The notes under the pieces were generated by a model. The model searched no databases, was not told where the DNA came from, and was given only the letters and a program-made list of their open reading frames with translations. Position numbers and translations under genes: made by a program. 64,000 nt of DNA from Flavobacterium potami (GTDB taxonomy: Bacteria > Bacteroidota > Bacteroidia > Flavobacteriales > Flavobacteriaceae), in contig NZ_JAINUY010000004.1 of assembly GCF_020026915.1 (NCBI RefSeq), forward strand, positions 62,001 to 126,000. Direction: 5' to 3'. Shown piece after piece: positions 54,631 through 63,594 of the stretch; within the stretch, counting starts at the first letter, position 1, and every line of letters begins with the position of its first letter.

Positions 54631-55170
54631 TTAGTCTCTTTTAATTTCATGTCCGACAAACTCTTCTATAGCGGCAAACATTTCTTCAACCGAAAGTACT
54701 TCTGTGTCAGGATGCGATTTTAGAAATGCCGCATTCAATTCAACCAAATTTTCATCCAATTCAAAATAGGCATTGTTATTTAACACATCACGGAATGCAC
54801 TTGGAACATCAAATTTTTCTTTTAGAAATTTCCCTAATTTAATGTTACTCTGCAAACGCAGTTTTCGACATTGTTCCTTAAATAACTCCAAATGTTTTTC
54901 GGCACCGATTAATGCCAAACCTTCTTCGATTAATTCGTTCAGTTCTTTATTCCAGCCTGAATCGTATACAAATTTCGAAAAGTTTCCTTCTGTATATTTT
55001 GAGGCATAAAAATCGAGATAATAACTCATCAAAGCATCTTCGTGAATCAGATCGTCGTCTATTTTTTCTTCGCGCATTAAATTGATTACTGAAATATTCG
55101 AATTCACAACATCTTGTGGATTTTCGCTGTTTGCCGCTGTTTCTGAAATAATGATTCTACCGAATTCCAT
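54631..55170 (-). CDS. DMP19/DUF4375-like protein
   Basis: This 179-residue cytoplasmic protein is acidic and helical. LMSYYLDFYASKYTEGNFSKFVYDSG and LIEEGLALIGAEKHLELFKE resemble the DMP19-type (DUF4375) domain, whose members occur near toxin or stress genes and whose function is not well known. The N-terminal MEFGRIIISETAANSENPQ and C-terminal VLSVEEMFAAIEEFVGHE have no clear match. The assignment is tentative. It is divergent from the lipoprotein at 55291. Confidence 0.6.
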   Translation of the reverse strand: MEFGRIIISETAANSENPQDVVNSNISVINLMREEKIDDDLIHEDALMSYYLDFYASKYTEGNFSKFVYDSGWNKELNELIEEGLALIGAEKHLELFKEQCRKLRLQSNIKLGKFLKEKFDVPSAFRDVLNNNAYFELDENLVELNAAFLKSHPDTEVLSVEEMFAAIEEFVGHEIKRD

Positions 55171-55254
55171 TTGATTTTCTGTTTAAATGATAGTTTTGCA
55201 AAGTTGAGGGAAATAATTGATATAAAATTACTTTTATAATTGATTCACAAAAAA

Positions 55255-55262
55255 TATCTTTG
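55255..55262 (+). promoter_or_regulatory. -7 box (TATCTTTG) of the lipoprotein gene at 55291
   Basis: TATCTTTG lies 28 bases before the ATG at 55291. It is downstream of the in-frame ATG at 55240, so the shorter start is preferred. Confidence 0.5.
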
Positions 55263-55290
55263 GATTACACAATCCTTTTACTCTTATTAT

Positions 55291-55794
55291 ATGTATAAGT
55301 CGTTTTTCCTCATAGCATTATTACTCATTGTGTTATCAAGTTGTCAAAAAAAAGAAATTGAGAAATATCAAATTGATGAAATTACATTCTCTTATCAGGG
55401 TGGATTAAAAATTCCCTATAATAAAGTCACAATATATGTCTTAAAAAATAACGACAGCGCAAAAGTTATTGTTCAATCTCGACCTTTGTTTGACCAACCA
55501 AAATGGAAATACAGCAATATTGACAAACGTTTTAACATCAATACAAAAACCTTTGAAGATTTTGCTGAAACCGCAAGGTCTTTTGATCAAATAAATATCG
55601 ATAAAGCATATATCGTAGGCAATGACGGAAGTACGTGGGAAATAGAATTTGGTTCGAAAGGAAAAAATAAAAGCTATAGTTTTTGGAATCCTGAGTCAGA
55701 AACAAAAAATAGAGGTCTTACTGAATTTAGAAAAATGTTTGAGCGAATTATAGACATCTCTAAATTAAACAAAAAAGAAATTTTAGAGAATTAA
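55291..55794 (+). CDS. Hypothetical lipoprotein
   Basis: This 167-residue lipoprotein starts MYKSFFLIALLLIVLSSC with Cys18. The mature part is beta-rich: ITFSYQGGLKIPYNKVTIYV, DNSAKVIVQSRP-like strand, AYIVGNDGSTWEIEFGSKGK, and RGLTEFRKMFERIIDI at the end. No family recognised. The start follows from the lipobox position and the promoter box; an upstream in-frame ATG at 55240 would add 17 non-signal residues. Confidence 0.7.
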   Translation: MYKSFFLIALLLIVLSSCQKKEIEKYQIDEITFSYQGGLKIPYNKVTIYVLKNNDSAKVIVQSRPLFDQPKWKYSNIDKRFNINTKTFEDFAETARSFDQINIDKAYIVGNDGSTWEIEFGSKGKNKSYSFWNPESETKNRGLTEFRKMFERIIDISKLNKKEILEN

Positions 55795-56036
55795 AGCCTA
55801 ATTTGTCTGATTTGGATTTGAATTGTAATGATAGAAATATTGAATAAGTAAAGGTCTAAAGAAATAGATTGAAATTTTTATTGTTTTTAAAGATATTCAG
55901 TACAATTTTTAATCAAAACTTTCGTTATCTTTAGATTAAATTGGAAATAACCTTCCTATTTAACGCAACCTTTTAAAAAGAATCACATCTTTTTAATAAA
56001 AGAACTTGCAAAAGTTCGACACCAAAACCAGAACTC

Positions 56037-56489
56037 ATGAGACAGATTTACTTAATTTTCAGCATTCTGCTTGTTTTTTTAACAAGCTGTGATAAAGATG
56101 ATTTACCACAATCTGATGTGCAATTTTCAGTAATTGGAAAAGGAGATTCTTTTCCTACTGATAAAAGCACAGCTCAAAGACATTTGGTTATTAACGACAT
56201 AAAATCCTGGAACAACCTTAAAAAAGAAATGAATACTGCTGGCAATTTGTCTAAAAATCTAAAAGAAACCAACATTGATTTTAGTACGTTTCAGGTTATT
56301 GCTGTTATCGACAAAAACCAGAACAACAGCGGACATTCTATAGACATTATTTCACTAAATGAAAACCGAAACACGATAATTGTAAAAGTCGAAAAGCTAA
56401 AAAACGGTAATTCTTCTACTAAAAAATCGAGACCGTACGACATTATCAAAATAGCAAAAACAGACAAAAAAATTGTTTTTGAACAATAG
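56037..56489 (+). CDS. PrcB-like lipoprotein
   Basis: This 150-residue lipoprotein has signal sequence MRQIYLIFSILLVFLTSC with Cys18 and a C-terminal PrcB-like domain: HLVINDIKSWNNLKKEMN, IDFSTFQVIAVIDKNQNNSGHSIDII and KSRPYDIIKIAKTDKKIVFE. PrcB is the name of a partner of the dentilisin protease in Treponema; the domain's function elsewhere is unclear. It ends 11 bases from the patatin gene, which converges on it without a visible terminator. Confidence 0.75.
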   Translation: MRQIYLIFSILLVFLTSCDKDDLPQSDVQFSVIGKGDSFPTDKSTAQRHLVINDIKSWNNLKKEMNTAGNLSKNLKETNIDFSTFQVIAVIDKNQNNSGHSIDIISLNENRNTIIVKVEKLKNGNSSTKKSRPYDIIKIAKTDKKIVFEQ

Positions 56490-56500
56490 TCAAATCGTTT

Positions 56501-58066
56501 TTACAATCCCTTATTCTCCGTCAACAAAGCTTTCAGTTCGTCTGTTTTTAGATATGCTGCAAAACGGCCGGAAAGTAATAACATTTCTTTTTCTTCGGGC
56601 GTTATTTTTAGTTTCGTTTCTACATGTGATGCATATTCATACAGCATCAGAAGTTCGCTGGCTCCGAAATCCTTAAAAGTTTCTTTGTCTAAACTAGAGA
56701 GCAAAGGTTCGCCAATTTTATCTTTTTTAAAACGTTCAACACCAAACTTTTCAATCAGATTGGCTTTAAAATCATCATGAAGTTTTAACCAGCTTGCCGC
56801 TTCGTCATCGGTATTTTTTAATTGCGTTACCAAATCTTCATATGCTTGATCTTTCTTCAATTTCAATAATTGATCACGTAAAGTCGTGAAACCGATAATC
56901 TGATAATTTGAAGTTGGAATTTTATAGCGATCCAAAATATTTTCGACATCTTTTTCAAAAGTCATATATCGGGTCTGAACCGTATATAAAGAAGCCGTTT
57001 CCAGCAAAGAAAGCAATCTTATTTTCTCATCATTTATAAAAGGAGCCTTTTTTCCTTGTCCCAAACAATCAATAAAAAGCGCTTTTTTATTTTTGTCTTT
57101 CACTTTTGAATCATTGTGAAGCAATTCAATCAACGTTTCATACCCCATATTATCAGATGCACCACCATCAATTACACATAAAATCTTATCTTGGTTTTTG
57201 ATTCCGAATTTGGTTTTAGGAAGAACCCCTGGAAAAGCAGAACTTGCCGTAATAGCATAAGTAAGCGGAAAGTCGTAACCATTATTAATTTGATTTCCGT
57301 CAAGCGGAAGAGACGCTTTATTGGGAGCCAAAGACGAATTGATTTTCAGAGCACGAATAATATGCGGCATAAACGGAAAACGTTCTCCATTGTTATAAGC
57401 CGTTCCGTTGGCTACCATAATCGGCAATTGCGGATTGAGTTTGCTGTCTTTCGGAATAAAAAAATCAGATAATAACATTTGAGTTTTAAATTTATTCTGA
57501 TTTTCTGGATTTGTGCTGTCGTATTGCAGTACTTCCAAATCTAAGCGCTGCGCCATAGAAACTTTCTCTCCTTTTTCGTTTCGACTATTATTTAAGAGCG
57601 AAAAAAGTGTTGCCGATTTATTGACATCCGATTTAAAAGCATCTGCCTTTGAAAAGTAAAATTCGTTAAAGGAACAATTATCATATTGCAATTTGTTTTT
57701 CAGAATCGTCAAATAATATCCCGCAGAATAGCAACCTCCAGAAACGGTAGAGAAATAATCAATTTCATTCAGAAAATTACGATTCGCATTGTCTTCCTTA
57801 ACGTCTTCCAAACCCAAAAGAACGCCCATACTGAAAAACTGTGCCCGCGATCCACCACCAGAAATTCCGACTCCCAAAGCAATATTCGGATTCTGAATTC
57901 GATTATCACGATCCTGAACCGATTTGTATTCGTTTAAATTAACAGCCGGAATCGAATTATAATTGATCTCAGAAAAAAGATTGATCTTATTTTGAGCAAT
58001 TCCTTCATTCATTAGAAAAAGAAAAAATAATCCTATCGAAAATCTTTTAAACATCATAAATGACAA
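56501..58066 (-). CDS. Patatin-like phospholipase family protein
   Basis: This 521-residue protein has a signal peptide (about 1-25, ending EGIAQ) and a patatin domain. The oxyanion-hole motif is GVGISGGGSRAQFF (about 66-78), the nucleophile segment is FSTVSGGCYSAGYYL with Ser109, and the catalytic Asp lies in CVIDGGASDNMGYETLI near residue 300. The nucleophile motif reads TVSGG rather than strict GxSxG. It probably hydrolyses lipid acyl chains in the periplasm or outer membrane. Several Met codons near the N-terminus leave the exact start open. Confidence 0.83.
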   Translation of the reverse strand: MSFMMFKRFSIGLFFLFLMNEGIAQNKINLFSEINYNSIPAVNLNEYKSVQDRDNRIQNPNIALGVGISGGGSRAQFFSMGVLLGLEDVKEDNANRNFLNEIDYFSTVSGGCYSAGYYLTILKNKLQYDNCSFNEFYFSKADAFKSDVNKSATLFSLLNNSRNEKGEKVSMAQRLDLEVLQYDSTNPENQNKFKTQMLLSDFFIPKDSKLNPQLPIMVANGTAYNNGERFPFMPHIIRALKINSSLAPNKASLPLDGNQINNGYDFPLTYAITASSAFPGVLPKTKFGIKNQDKILCVIDGGASDNMGYETLIELLHNDSKVKDKNKKALFIDCLGQGKKAPFINDEKIRLLSLLETASLYTVQTRYMTFEKDVENILDRYKIPTSNYQIIGFTTLRDQLLKLKKDQAYEDLVTQLKNTDDEAASWLKLHDDFKANLIEKFGVERFKKDKIGEPLLSSLDKETFKDFGASELLMLYEYASHVETKLKITPEEKEMLLLSGRFAAYLKTDELKALLTENKGL

Positions 58067-58151
58067 CTTTGTTTTTGATGGTTTAAAATTAGTTGAATTA
58101 ATTCAAAATGAAAGATTTATGTCTCAATTTTTAACTTTTTTATAAAATATT

Positions 58152-58186
58152 AAAATAAAAAAACCGCATCTGGCAGAATACGGTTT
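58152..58186 (-). terminator. Terminator after the CDGSH protein gene
   Basis: On the minus strand AAACCGTAT / ATGCGGTTT (9 bp with a G:T pair) with an 8-base loop is followed by a T-run. It lies 25 bases past the stop codon. Confidence 0.75.
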
Positions 58187-58211
58187 AAATTATTTAAAAC
58201 TAGAAAACTTC

Positions 58212-58439
58212 TTAGTTCGTTTTCATTGGTGGTAAATCGAATGCAACAGAATCGTGTTCGAAGTTGTTTCTGTGTCCTCCATCGCAGAATGGTTTGTTTT
58301 TAGACAATCCACAACGGCAAAGACCTAGTGCAGATCTTCCTTGTAAACCGTAAAGTGCTCCTTCTGGATCCATGATTTCAAAATCTCCTTCGATCTTGAT
58401 AGAACCGTTTTTATTGATGATTAATTTAGTCTTGCTCAT
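58212..58439 (-). CDS. CDGSH iron-sulfur domain protein
   Basis: This 75-residue protein carries the CDGSH [2Fe-2S] motif LCRCGLSKNKPFCDGGH, with three Cys and one His as ligands. The N-terminal strand region reads TKLIINKNGSIKIEGDFEI, and the tail ends DLPPMKTN. CDGSH proteins act in redox or iron handling. Met at 58439 (MSKTKLIINKNG) is chosen as start because the eight upstream residues (MQPKKTKF) are encoded by leader-like sequence; the start is inferred. Confidence 0.88.
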   Translation of the reverse strand: MSKTKLIINKNGSIKIEGDFEIMDPEGALYGLQGRSALGLCRCGLSKNKPFCDGGHRNNFEHDSVAFDLPPMKTN

Positions 58440-58529
58440 AAATTTTGTTTTTTTCGGCTGCAAAGATTGCGAAATATATTGTCATTTATAAGCTCGAAAC
58501 GTAGTTTAAACTGGTTCTATTTTATTTGA

Positions 58530-58793
58530 GTTTTGCCACGAAGGCACTAAGGCGCAAAGTTTTTTTCTACATTAAAAGTTAAAGTAATCTCGCAAAGGCG
58601 CAGAGTCGCAAAATATTTTGTTTTAAGCTAAACATTAACCATGGGTTTGTCATTTCGAGGAACGAGAAATCACACTAGAAATTCCGTAAAGAAATTCACC
58701 AATCTTTGTCGATTAACGAGTGCGATTTCTCCTCCGTCGAAATGACAAACTAGAACAAAAATCTTCGTGCCTTAGCGTCTTAGCGGCAAAAAA
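58530..58793. repeat. Nested palindromic element cluster, copy 1, next to the GH43 gene
   Basis: Outer arms TTTTGCCACGAAGGCACTAA... and ...GTCTTAGCGGCAAA are imperfect inverses. Inside are TCTCGCAAAGGCGCAGAGTC and a core (58645-58750) with arms GTTTGTCATTTCGAGG / TCGAAATGACAAAC. The part 58588-58750 is a close direct copy of 60399-60560. The cluster abuts the GH43 stop codon and fills, with the CDGSH leader region, the 355-base gap to 58440. Confidence 0.85.
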
Positions 58794-58794
58794 C

Positions 58795-60294
58795 CTAAAG
58801 CGTCTTATAAACAAAGTTTTTAAACTTTACACTTCCTTTTCCAATAGAACAAAGACCAATTCTTAATCCCAAGAAACCACTCAAAACATTATGATTGTAT
58901 CCTGAAACTTCTACCGAGTTTTCGATTTTCTTCCAATCTTTTCCATCAAGGCTGTAGAACATATCAACCGTATTTTTGATATTTTTTAGTTTAAGAAAGA
59001 CTTTTCGTTTATGCGTATTTTTCTCTGTTGGAAATTGCCACCCTCTCAAATTTGCCAAAATATTGTTCTGATCGGCTAATATTCCTGAGTAATATTTATT
59101 ATCGTAAAAAAGCGTTAATCCGCCTATGGCATTGCCTTTAATTTCCATTTCAACCTCAGCAGAGTACGAATGTCCGCCTGGAACTACAACAAGTGGAGAA
59201 CTGTTTCCTACTCCATCGCCTTCTCCTTCAATTGTTAATGTGTTGTTGGCTACTTTAAATCTTGAAGCTTCTACTCCATTATAAAATTTCCATTGTGGTT
59301 TAAGGGCCGAACCTCCGAAATTGTCACTCAAAGAAAATTCAGGAAGCGTTTTGCCTTTTGGTTTTGCAATGGGTTTATCGGTCTGTATGTTATCAGGAAT
59401 TTTGTACCAACCATCTTTTGTCCATTCAACAGGTTGCAATAAAGTTTGGCGTCCTAAATTGTAATAATCTTTTTCGTAACCGTGAAAAATCATCCACCAT
59501 TTTCCGTTTGCATCTTCAAAAACGGTGCTGTGCCCTTTTGACCACCAAGTTTCAGAACTGCTATTGGTTCTCACAATCGGATTATGTGGCGAGTTCTCCC
59601 AAGGGCCAAAAGGCGATTTTGATCTTGCCGAAATTACCATATGACTTGTCGCTGGTCCTGCGGTTCCGCCTTCGGCAACTGTCAAATAATAATATTCTCC
59701 GCGTTTGAACAATTTCGGCCCTTCCATACAAAAACATTCAATGCTCCATTCACGCGGAATTTTCCAACCATCGTAAACATGTTTTAATTCACTTGTTACC
59801 GAAAGTCCGTCTTTTGATAACGCTACATAACCGCCATTGCTGAAATATAAAAAGCGATTTCCTTTATCATCTGTCACGTGTCCCGGATCAATATTTCCGA
59901 TTTTCAAATCTACAGGCTCACTCCACGGACCATTTATAGAATCGGCTGTTACGACAAAATTGGTATTATTGGCAGGAAAATAGATGTAATATTTGTTGTT
60001 GTATTTGATTAAATCGGGCGCCCAAACGGCTCCAACATATTTATGAAGCGCATTGGTTACAGGTTGCCAATTCATTAAATCGGTCGAATGCCAAATTAAA
60101 AGTCCAGGATAATAATCGAACGAAGAATGCACCACATAATAATCTTTTCCATCACGCAACAAACTCGGATCTGGATAATCGCCCGCAAAAATCGGATTAG
60201 AATATTGTCCTTGTTTTAGACTTTCTGCTGATTGCGATTGAGAATAACCACAATACGTAAACAATACTAAAAAGGTTAGATATATTTTTTTCAT
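58795..60294 (-). CDS. Glycoside hydrolase family 43 protein, secreted
   Basis: This 499-residue protein has a signal peptide (MKKIYLTFLVLFTYCGYSQ) and a five-bladed GH43 propeller. The catalytic residues are visible: the general base Asp in FAGDYPDPSLLRDGKDYYVV, Asp in VWAPDLIKYNNKYYIYF and the general acid Glu in CMEGPKLFKRGEYYYL. A C-terminal beta-sandwich (about 330-499; PEFSLSDNFGG..., VSGYNHNVLSGFLGLRIGL) is a DUF1349/xylosidase-C2-like module. It should cleave xylosyl or arabinosyl units of plant polysaccharides; substrate is not known. It stands alone between two nested palindromic clusters. The 60294 start matches a signal peptide; 60333 would add 13 residues. Confidence 0.88.
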   Translation of the reverse strand: MKKIYLTFLVLFTYCGYSQSQSAESLKQGQYSNPIFAGDYPDPSLLRDGKDYYVVHSSFDYYPGLLIWHSTDLMNWQPVTNALHKYVGAVWAPDLIKYNNKYYIYFPANNTNFVVTADSINGPWSEPVDLKIGNIDPGHVTDDKGNRFLYFSNGGYVALSKDGLSVTSELKHVYDGWKIPREWSIECFCMEGPKLFKRGEYYYLTVAEGGTAGPATSHMVISARSKSPFGPWENSPHNPIVRTNSSSETWWSKGHSTVFEDANGKWWMIFHGYEKDYYNLGRQTLLQPVEWTKDGWYKIPDNIQTDKPIAKPKGKTLPEFSLSDNFGGSALKPQWKFYNGVEASRFKVANNTLTIEGEGDGVGNSSPLVVVPGGHSYSAEVEMEIKGNAIGGLTLFYDNKYYSGILADQNNILANLRGWQFPTEKNTHKRKVFLKLKNIKNTVDMFYSLDGKDWKKIENSVEVSGYNHNVLSGFLGLRIGLCSIGKGSVKFKNFVYKTL

Positions 60295-60360
60295 GTTTTT
60301 GATATTTTTTTCAAATATAGTCAAAAAGACCATAATGTTTTTGTGAAGGAGAATTTTGTT

Positions 60361-60672
60361 GGGTTATTACGCGGAGATGCGCTAAGGATTTTTATAGTTC
60401 TCGCAAAGACGCAAGGTCGCAAAGTTTTATTTTAAGCCAATAATTTACCGCACAGTTTGTCATTTCGAGGAACGAGAAATCACACTAGAAAATCCGTAAA
60501 GAAATTCACCAATCTTTGTCGATTAGCGAGTGCGATTTCTCGTTCCTCGAAATGACATACTAAGGAAAAAAACGCTACGTCTATGTTCCTTTGCGAGATT
60601 AATTTTCACTTCTTTCAAAAAAAATCTTTGCGAATCTCAGCGAAAAATCCTCCGTGCATCTCTGCGTAATAA
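60361..60672. repeat. Nested palindromic element cluster, copy 2, upstream of metG
   Basis: Outer arms TTATTACGCGGAGATGCG (60363 on) and CGTGCATCTCTGCGTAATAA (ending 60672) are imperfect inverses. A middle pair is CTCGCAAAGACGCAAGGTCG with CTTTGCGAGA. The core 60455-60560 has arms GTTTGTCATTTCGAGG / CCTCGAAATGACATAC and differs from copy 1 at only a few positions. The gap 60295-60719 holds this cluster and the metG promoter and no gene. Confidence 0.87.
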
Positions 60673-60693
60673 TGAAATCTCAATTCTATTGCT

Positions 60694-60701
60694 TATTTTT
60701 G
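60694..60701 (+). promoter_or_regulatory. -7 box (TATTTTTG) of metG
   Basis: TATTTTTG followed by C lies 19 bases before the ATG at 60720. It is downstream of an earlier in-frame ATG at 60654, which it rules out as start for a transcript made here. Confidence 0.5.
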
Positions 60702-60719
60702 CACTCTAAAATTCATATA

Positions 60720-62855
60720 ATGACACAGAATCCAAAGAGATATACGATCACGGCGGCATTGCCTTACACCAACGGACCTATTCATATTGGTCACTTGGCG
60801 GGAGTTTATGTGCCTGCAGATATATATTCGAGATATTTAAGATTGCAAGGAAAAGATGTAGCATTTATTTGCGGAAGCGATGAACACGGGGTTGCGATCT
60901 CTATGAAAGCCAAAAAAGAAGGAGTTACACCACAGGAAGTTATTGATAAATATGATGGAATTATTCGCAAATCGTTCTCAGATTTCGGAATTTCATTTAA
61001 CAATTATTCTAGAACTTCGGCAAAAATCCATCACGATACGGCTTCGGAATTCTTTAGAACATTATATGATAAAGGTGATTTTATCGAAGAAGTAACCGAA
61101 CAATTATACGATGCAAAAGCAAATCAGTTTTTGGCAGACCGTTTTGTTGTGGGTACTTGCCCGAAATGTGATAATCCGGAAGCTTACGGAGATCAGTGTG
61201 AAAAATGTGGCTCTACGTTGAACGCGACCGATTTGATCAATCCAAAATCGACTATTACAGGAGAAACTCCTATTCTTAAAGAAACAAAACACTGGTTTTT
61301 ACCTTTAGACAGATATACAGATTTCTTAACTAAATGGATTTTAGAAGGCCATAAAAGTGACTGGAAAACGAACGTTTACGGACAAGTAAAATCTTGGATC
61401 GATGCAGGATTAGAACCTCGTGCAGTAACACGTGACTTAGATTGGGGAATTGATGTTCCTGTTGAAGGTGCCGAAGGCAAAAAACTTTACGTTTGGTTTG
61501 ATGCGCCAATTGGATACATTTCTTCTACAAAAGAATGGGCTGCTCGCGAAGGAAAAGATTGGGAACCATATTGGAAAGACGAAGAAACGAAATTGGTTCA
61601 CTTTATCGGAAAAGATAATATTGTTTTCCACTGCATCATTTTCCCAGCAATGCTTAAAGCTGAAGGAAGTTATATTCTGCCAGACAACGTTCCAGCAAAT
61701 GAGTTCTTGAATTTGGAAGGAAATAAACTTTCGACTTCTAAAAATTGGGCGGTTTGGTTGCACGAATATTTAGAGGAATTTCCAGACAAACAAGATGTTT
61801 TACGTTACGCTTTAACATCAAATGCGCCTGAAACAAAAGACAACGATTTTACTTGGAAAGATTTCCAAGCTAGAAATAACAACGAATTGGTTGCCGTTTT
61901 CGGAAACTTCGTGAATCGTGTTGTGGTTTTGACCAACAAATATTATGATGGTGTAATCCCAACTCCAAACGAATTTAGTGAAATTGACGAGGCTACTTTA
62001 AACGAATTAAAAGCTTATCCAGCTGTTATTGCAAGTTCGGTTGAGCGTTACAGATTCCGTGAAGCTTTGGGCGAATTGATGAATGTGGCTCGTTTAGGAA
62101 ATAAATACTTGGCAGACGAAGAGCCTTGGAAAGTGATGAAAGACAATCCAGAGCGTGTAAAAACTCAAATGTATGTAGCGTTGCAAATTGCTGCTGCGTT
62201 GAGCGTTTTGGCTGAGCCATTTTTACCGTTTACAGCGGCTAAATTATCAAGAATCTTGAATTTAGGTGATTTGAAAGAACACTTTAAAGGATTCAGCAAA
62301 TTCTTGAAAGAAAATCATCCAGGAGCTACAGATGTATTTTTGGATAAAACATTAGGTTGGAATGATATTTCTGAGCATTCAGATCTATTGCCAGCAGGAC
62401 ATAAAATTGGTGAAGCAGAATTGCTTTTTGCTAAAATCGAAGACGAAGAAATACAAAAACAAATAGATAAATTGGAAGCAACAAAAACAGCTAATTTGGC
62501 TGAAAACAAACAAGCTGAACCACAAAAAGATTTAATTCAGTTTGAGGATTTCGCGAAAATGGATATTCGTATCGGAACTATTTTGGAAGCTGAAAAAATG
62601 CCAAAAGCAAACAAACTTTTAGTGCTTAAAGTAGATACAGGAATCGATGTTCGTACCATTGTTTCGGGAATTGCTGAAAGTTTTTCTCCAGAAGAAATTA
62701 TCGGAAAACGAGTTTCTGTATTAGCGAACTTAGCTCCAAGAGCTTTACGAGGTGTTGAAAGTCAAGGTATGATTTTAATGACAACAAATGCTGAAGGAAA
62801 ATTAGTTTTCGTAAATCCAGATGCTGATGCACCAAATGGAGCGACTGTAAACTAA
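60720..62855 (+). CDS. metG: Methionyl-tRNA synthetase
   Basis: This 711-residue class I synthetase charges tRNA-Met. It has the HIGH motif in [17 protein letters not shown], a zinc-finger pair ([19 protein letters not shown]), the KMSKS-type loop [13 protein letters not shown], the anticodon-binding helical domain (about 420-560) and a C-terminal EMAP/Trbp111 tRNA-binding domain (about 600-711; [37 protein letters not shown]). The start at 60720 ([19 protein letters not shown]) is chosen because the family begins there and the promoter box lies after the earlier ATG. A terminator follows. Confidence 0.96.
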   Translation: MTQNPKRYTITAALPYTNGPIHIGHLAGVYVPADIYSRYLRLQGKDVAFICGSDEHGVAISMKAKKEGVTPQEVIDKYDGIIRKSFSDFGISFNNYSRTSAKIHHDTASEFFRTLYDKGDFIEEVTEQLYDAKANQFLADRFVVGTCPKCDNPEAYGDQCEKCGSTLNATDLINPKSTITGETPILKETKHWFLPLDRYTDFLTKWILEGHKSDWKTNVYGQVKSWIDAGLEPRAVTRDLDWGIDVPVEGAEGKKLYVWFDAPIGYISSTKEWAAREGKDWEPYWKDEETKLVHFIGKDNIVFHCIIFPAMLKAEGSYILPDNVPANEFLNLEGNKLSTSKNWAVWLHEYLEEFPDKQDVLRYALTSNAPETKDNDFTWKDFQARNNNELVAVFGNFVNRVVVLTNKYYDGVIPTPNEFSEIDEATLNELKAYPAVIASSVERYRFREALGELMNVARLGNKYLADEEPWKVMKDNPERVKTQMYVALQIAAALSVLAEPFLPFTAAKLSRILNLGDLKEHFKGFSKFLKENHPGATDVFLDKTLGWNDISEHSDLLPAGHKIGEAELLFAKIEDEEIQKQIDKLEATKTANLAENKQAEPQKDLIQFEDFAKMDIRIGTILEAEKMPKANKLLVLKVDTGIDVRTIVSGIAESFSPEEIIGKRVSVLANLAPRALRGVESQGMILMTTNAEGKLVFVNPDADAPNGATVN

Positions 62856-62877
62856 GATTTTAGACATTACAAATATT

Positions 62878-62920
62878 AAGCGTGAATCGATTGAATTTCT
62901 CAATTGATTCACGCTTTTTT
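62878..62920 (+). terminator. Terminator of metG
   Basis: A stem AAGCGTGAATCGATTGA / TCAATTGATTCACGCTT (with one G:T pair) followed by a T-run starts 23 bases after the stop codon. Confidence 0.9.
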
Positions 62921-63020
62921 CATTCTACAAATAGCTGTAAATACATTTTTCATCGAAATTAGTTTTCTTACAAAAAAAATGAGATATTAGCGCCAGAAGT
63001 TATTCGAAAAACTGAAAATT

Positions 63021-63584
63021 ATGGAGCTATTAGAAAGTTTACCTACGTTGCTTAAATCTTTTTGGTACATCGCGATTCCAACAAGTTTGATTTTTCTTAT
63101 TCAAACCATTATTACCTTTTCGGGTCTTGACATTGCCGATGGTTTCGACACCGATTTTGATGCACATCTTCATGATGGAGGCGATTTTCAATGGTTCTCT
63201 TTAAGAAACCTAATCAACTTTCTTTTAGGTTTTAGCTGGACCGGAATATCATTTTATTCTACGATTGGCGAAAAACCTTGGTTTCTAATTACGCTCGCTT
63301 TTGTTGTTGGAGTTTTGTTTGTGCTTTTGTTTTTCTTTGTCATCAAACAAGTGCAAAAACTAGCCGAAGACAATTCTTTTAAAATCACCAATACACTCGA
63401 TAAAACTGCCAAAGTTTACCTGACCATTCCAGAAAACAAAACCGGAAAAGGCAAAATTATGATCAGTGTTAATGGCGCTTTTCATGAATTGGAAGCCATG
63501 ACAGAAAAGGAAAGAATTCCTTCTGGAAGTGCAGTAAAAGTCATCAAAATCGAAAACAATATTTTAATCGTAGAAACCATATAA
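63021..63584 (+). CDS. NfeD-like membrane protein (flotillin partner)
   Basis: This 187-residue protein has three hydrophobic segments (about 14-34, 58-78 and 86-110, FLITLAFVVGVLFVLLFFFV) and a C-terminal OB-fold-like domain (about 125-187; LDKTAKVYLTIPENKTGKGK, SGSAVKVIKIENNILIVETI), the layout of NfeD-like proteins. It starts 10 bases after which a flotillin gene begins (63595), the common pairing for membrane-microdomain proteins. Role inferred from that pairing. Confidence 0.8.
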   Translation: MELLESLPTLLKSFWYIAIPTSLIFLIQTIITFSGLDIADGFDTDFDAHLHDGGDFQWFSLRNLINFLLGFSWTGISFYSTIGEKPWFLITLAFVVGVLFVLLFFFVIKQVQKLAEDNSFKITNTLDKTAKVYLTIPENKTGKGKIMISVNGAFHELEAMTEKERIPSGSAVKVIKIENNILIVETI

Positions 63585-63594
63585 CATAAATACA

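Noticed and set aside
58588-60560. Composite transposon or insertion sequence around the GH43 gene
   Set aside because: The flanking direct copies contain no transposase and have palindromic structure typical of non-coding repeat elements.
60654-60719. Upstream ATG of metG
   Set aside because: The extra 22 residues are not family-like and the promoter -7 box lies after this ATG.
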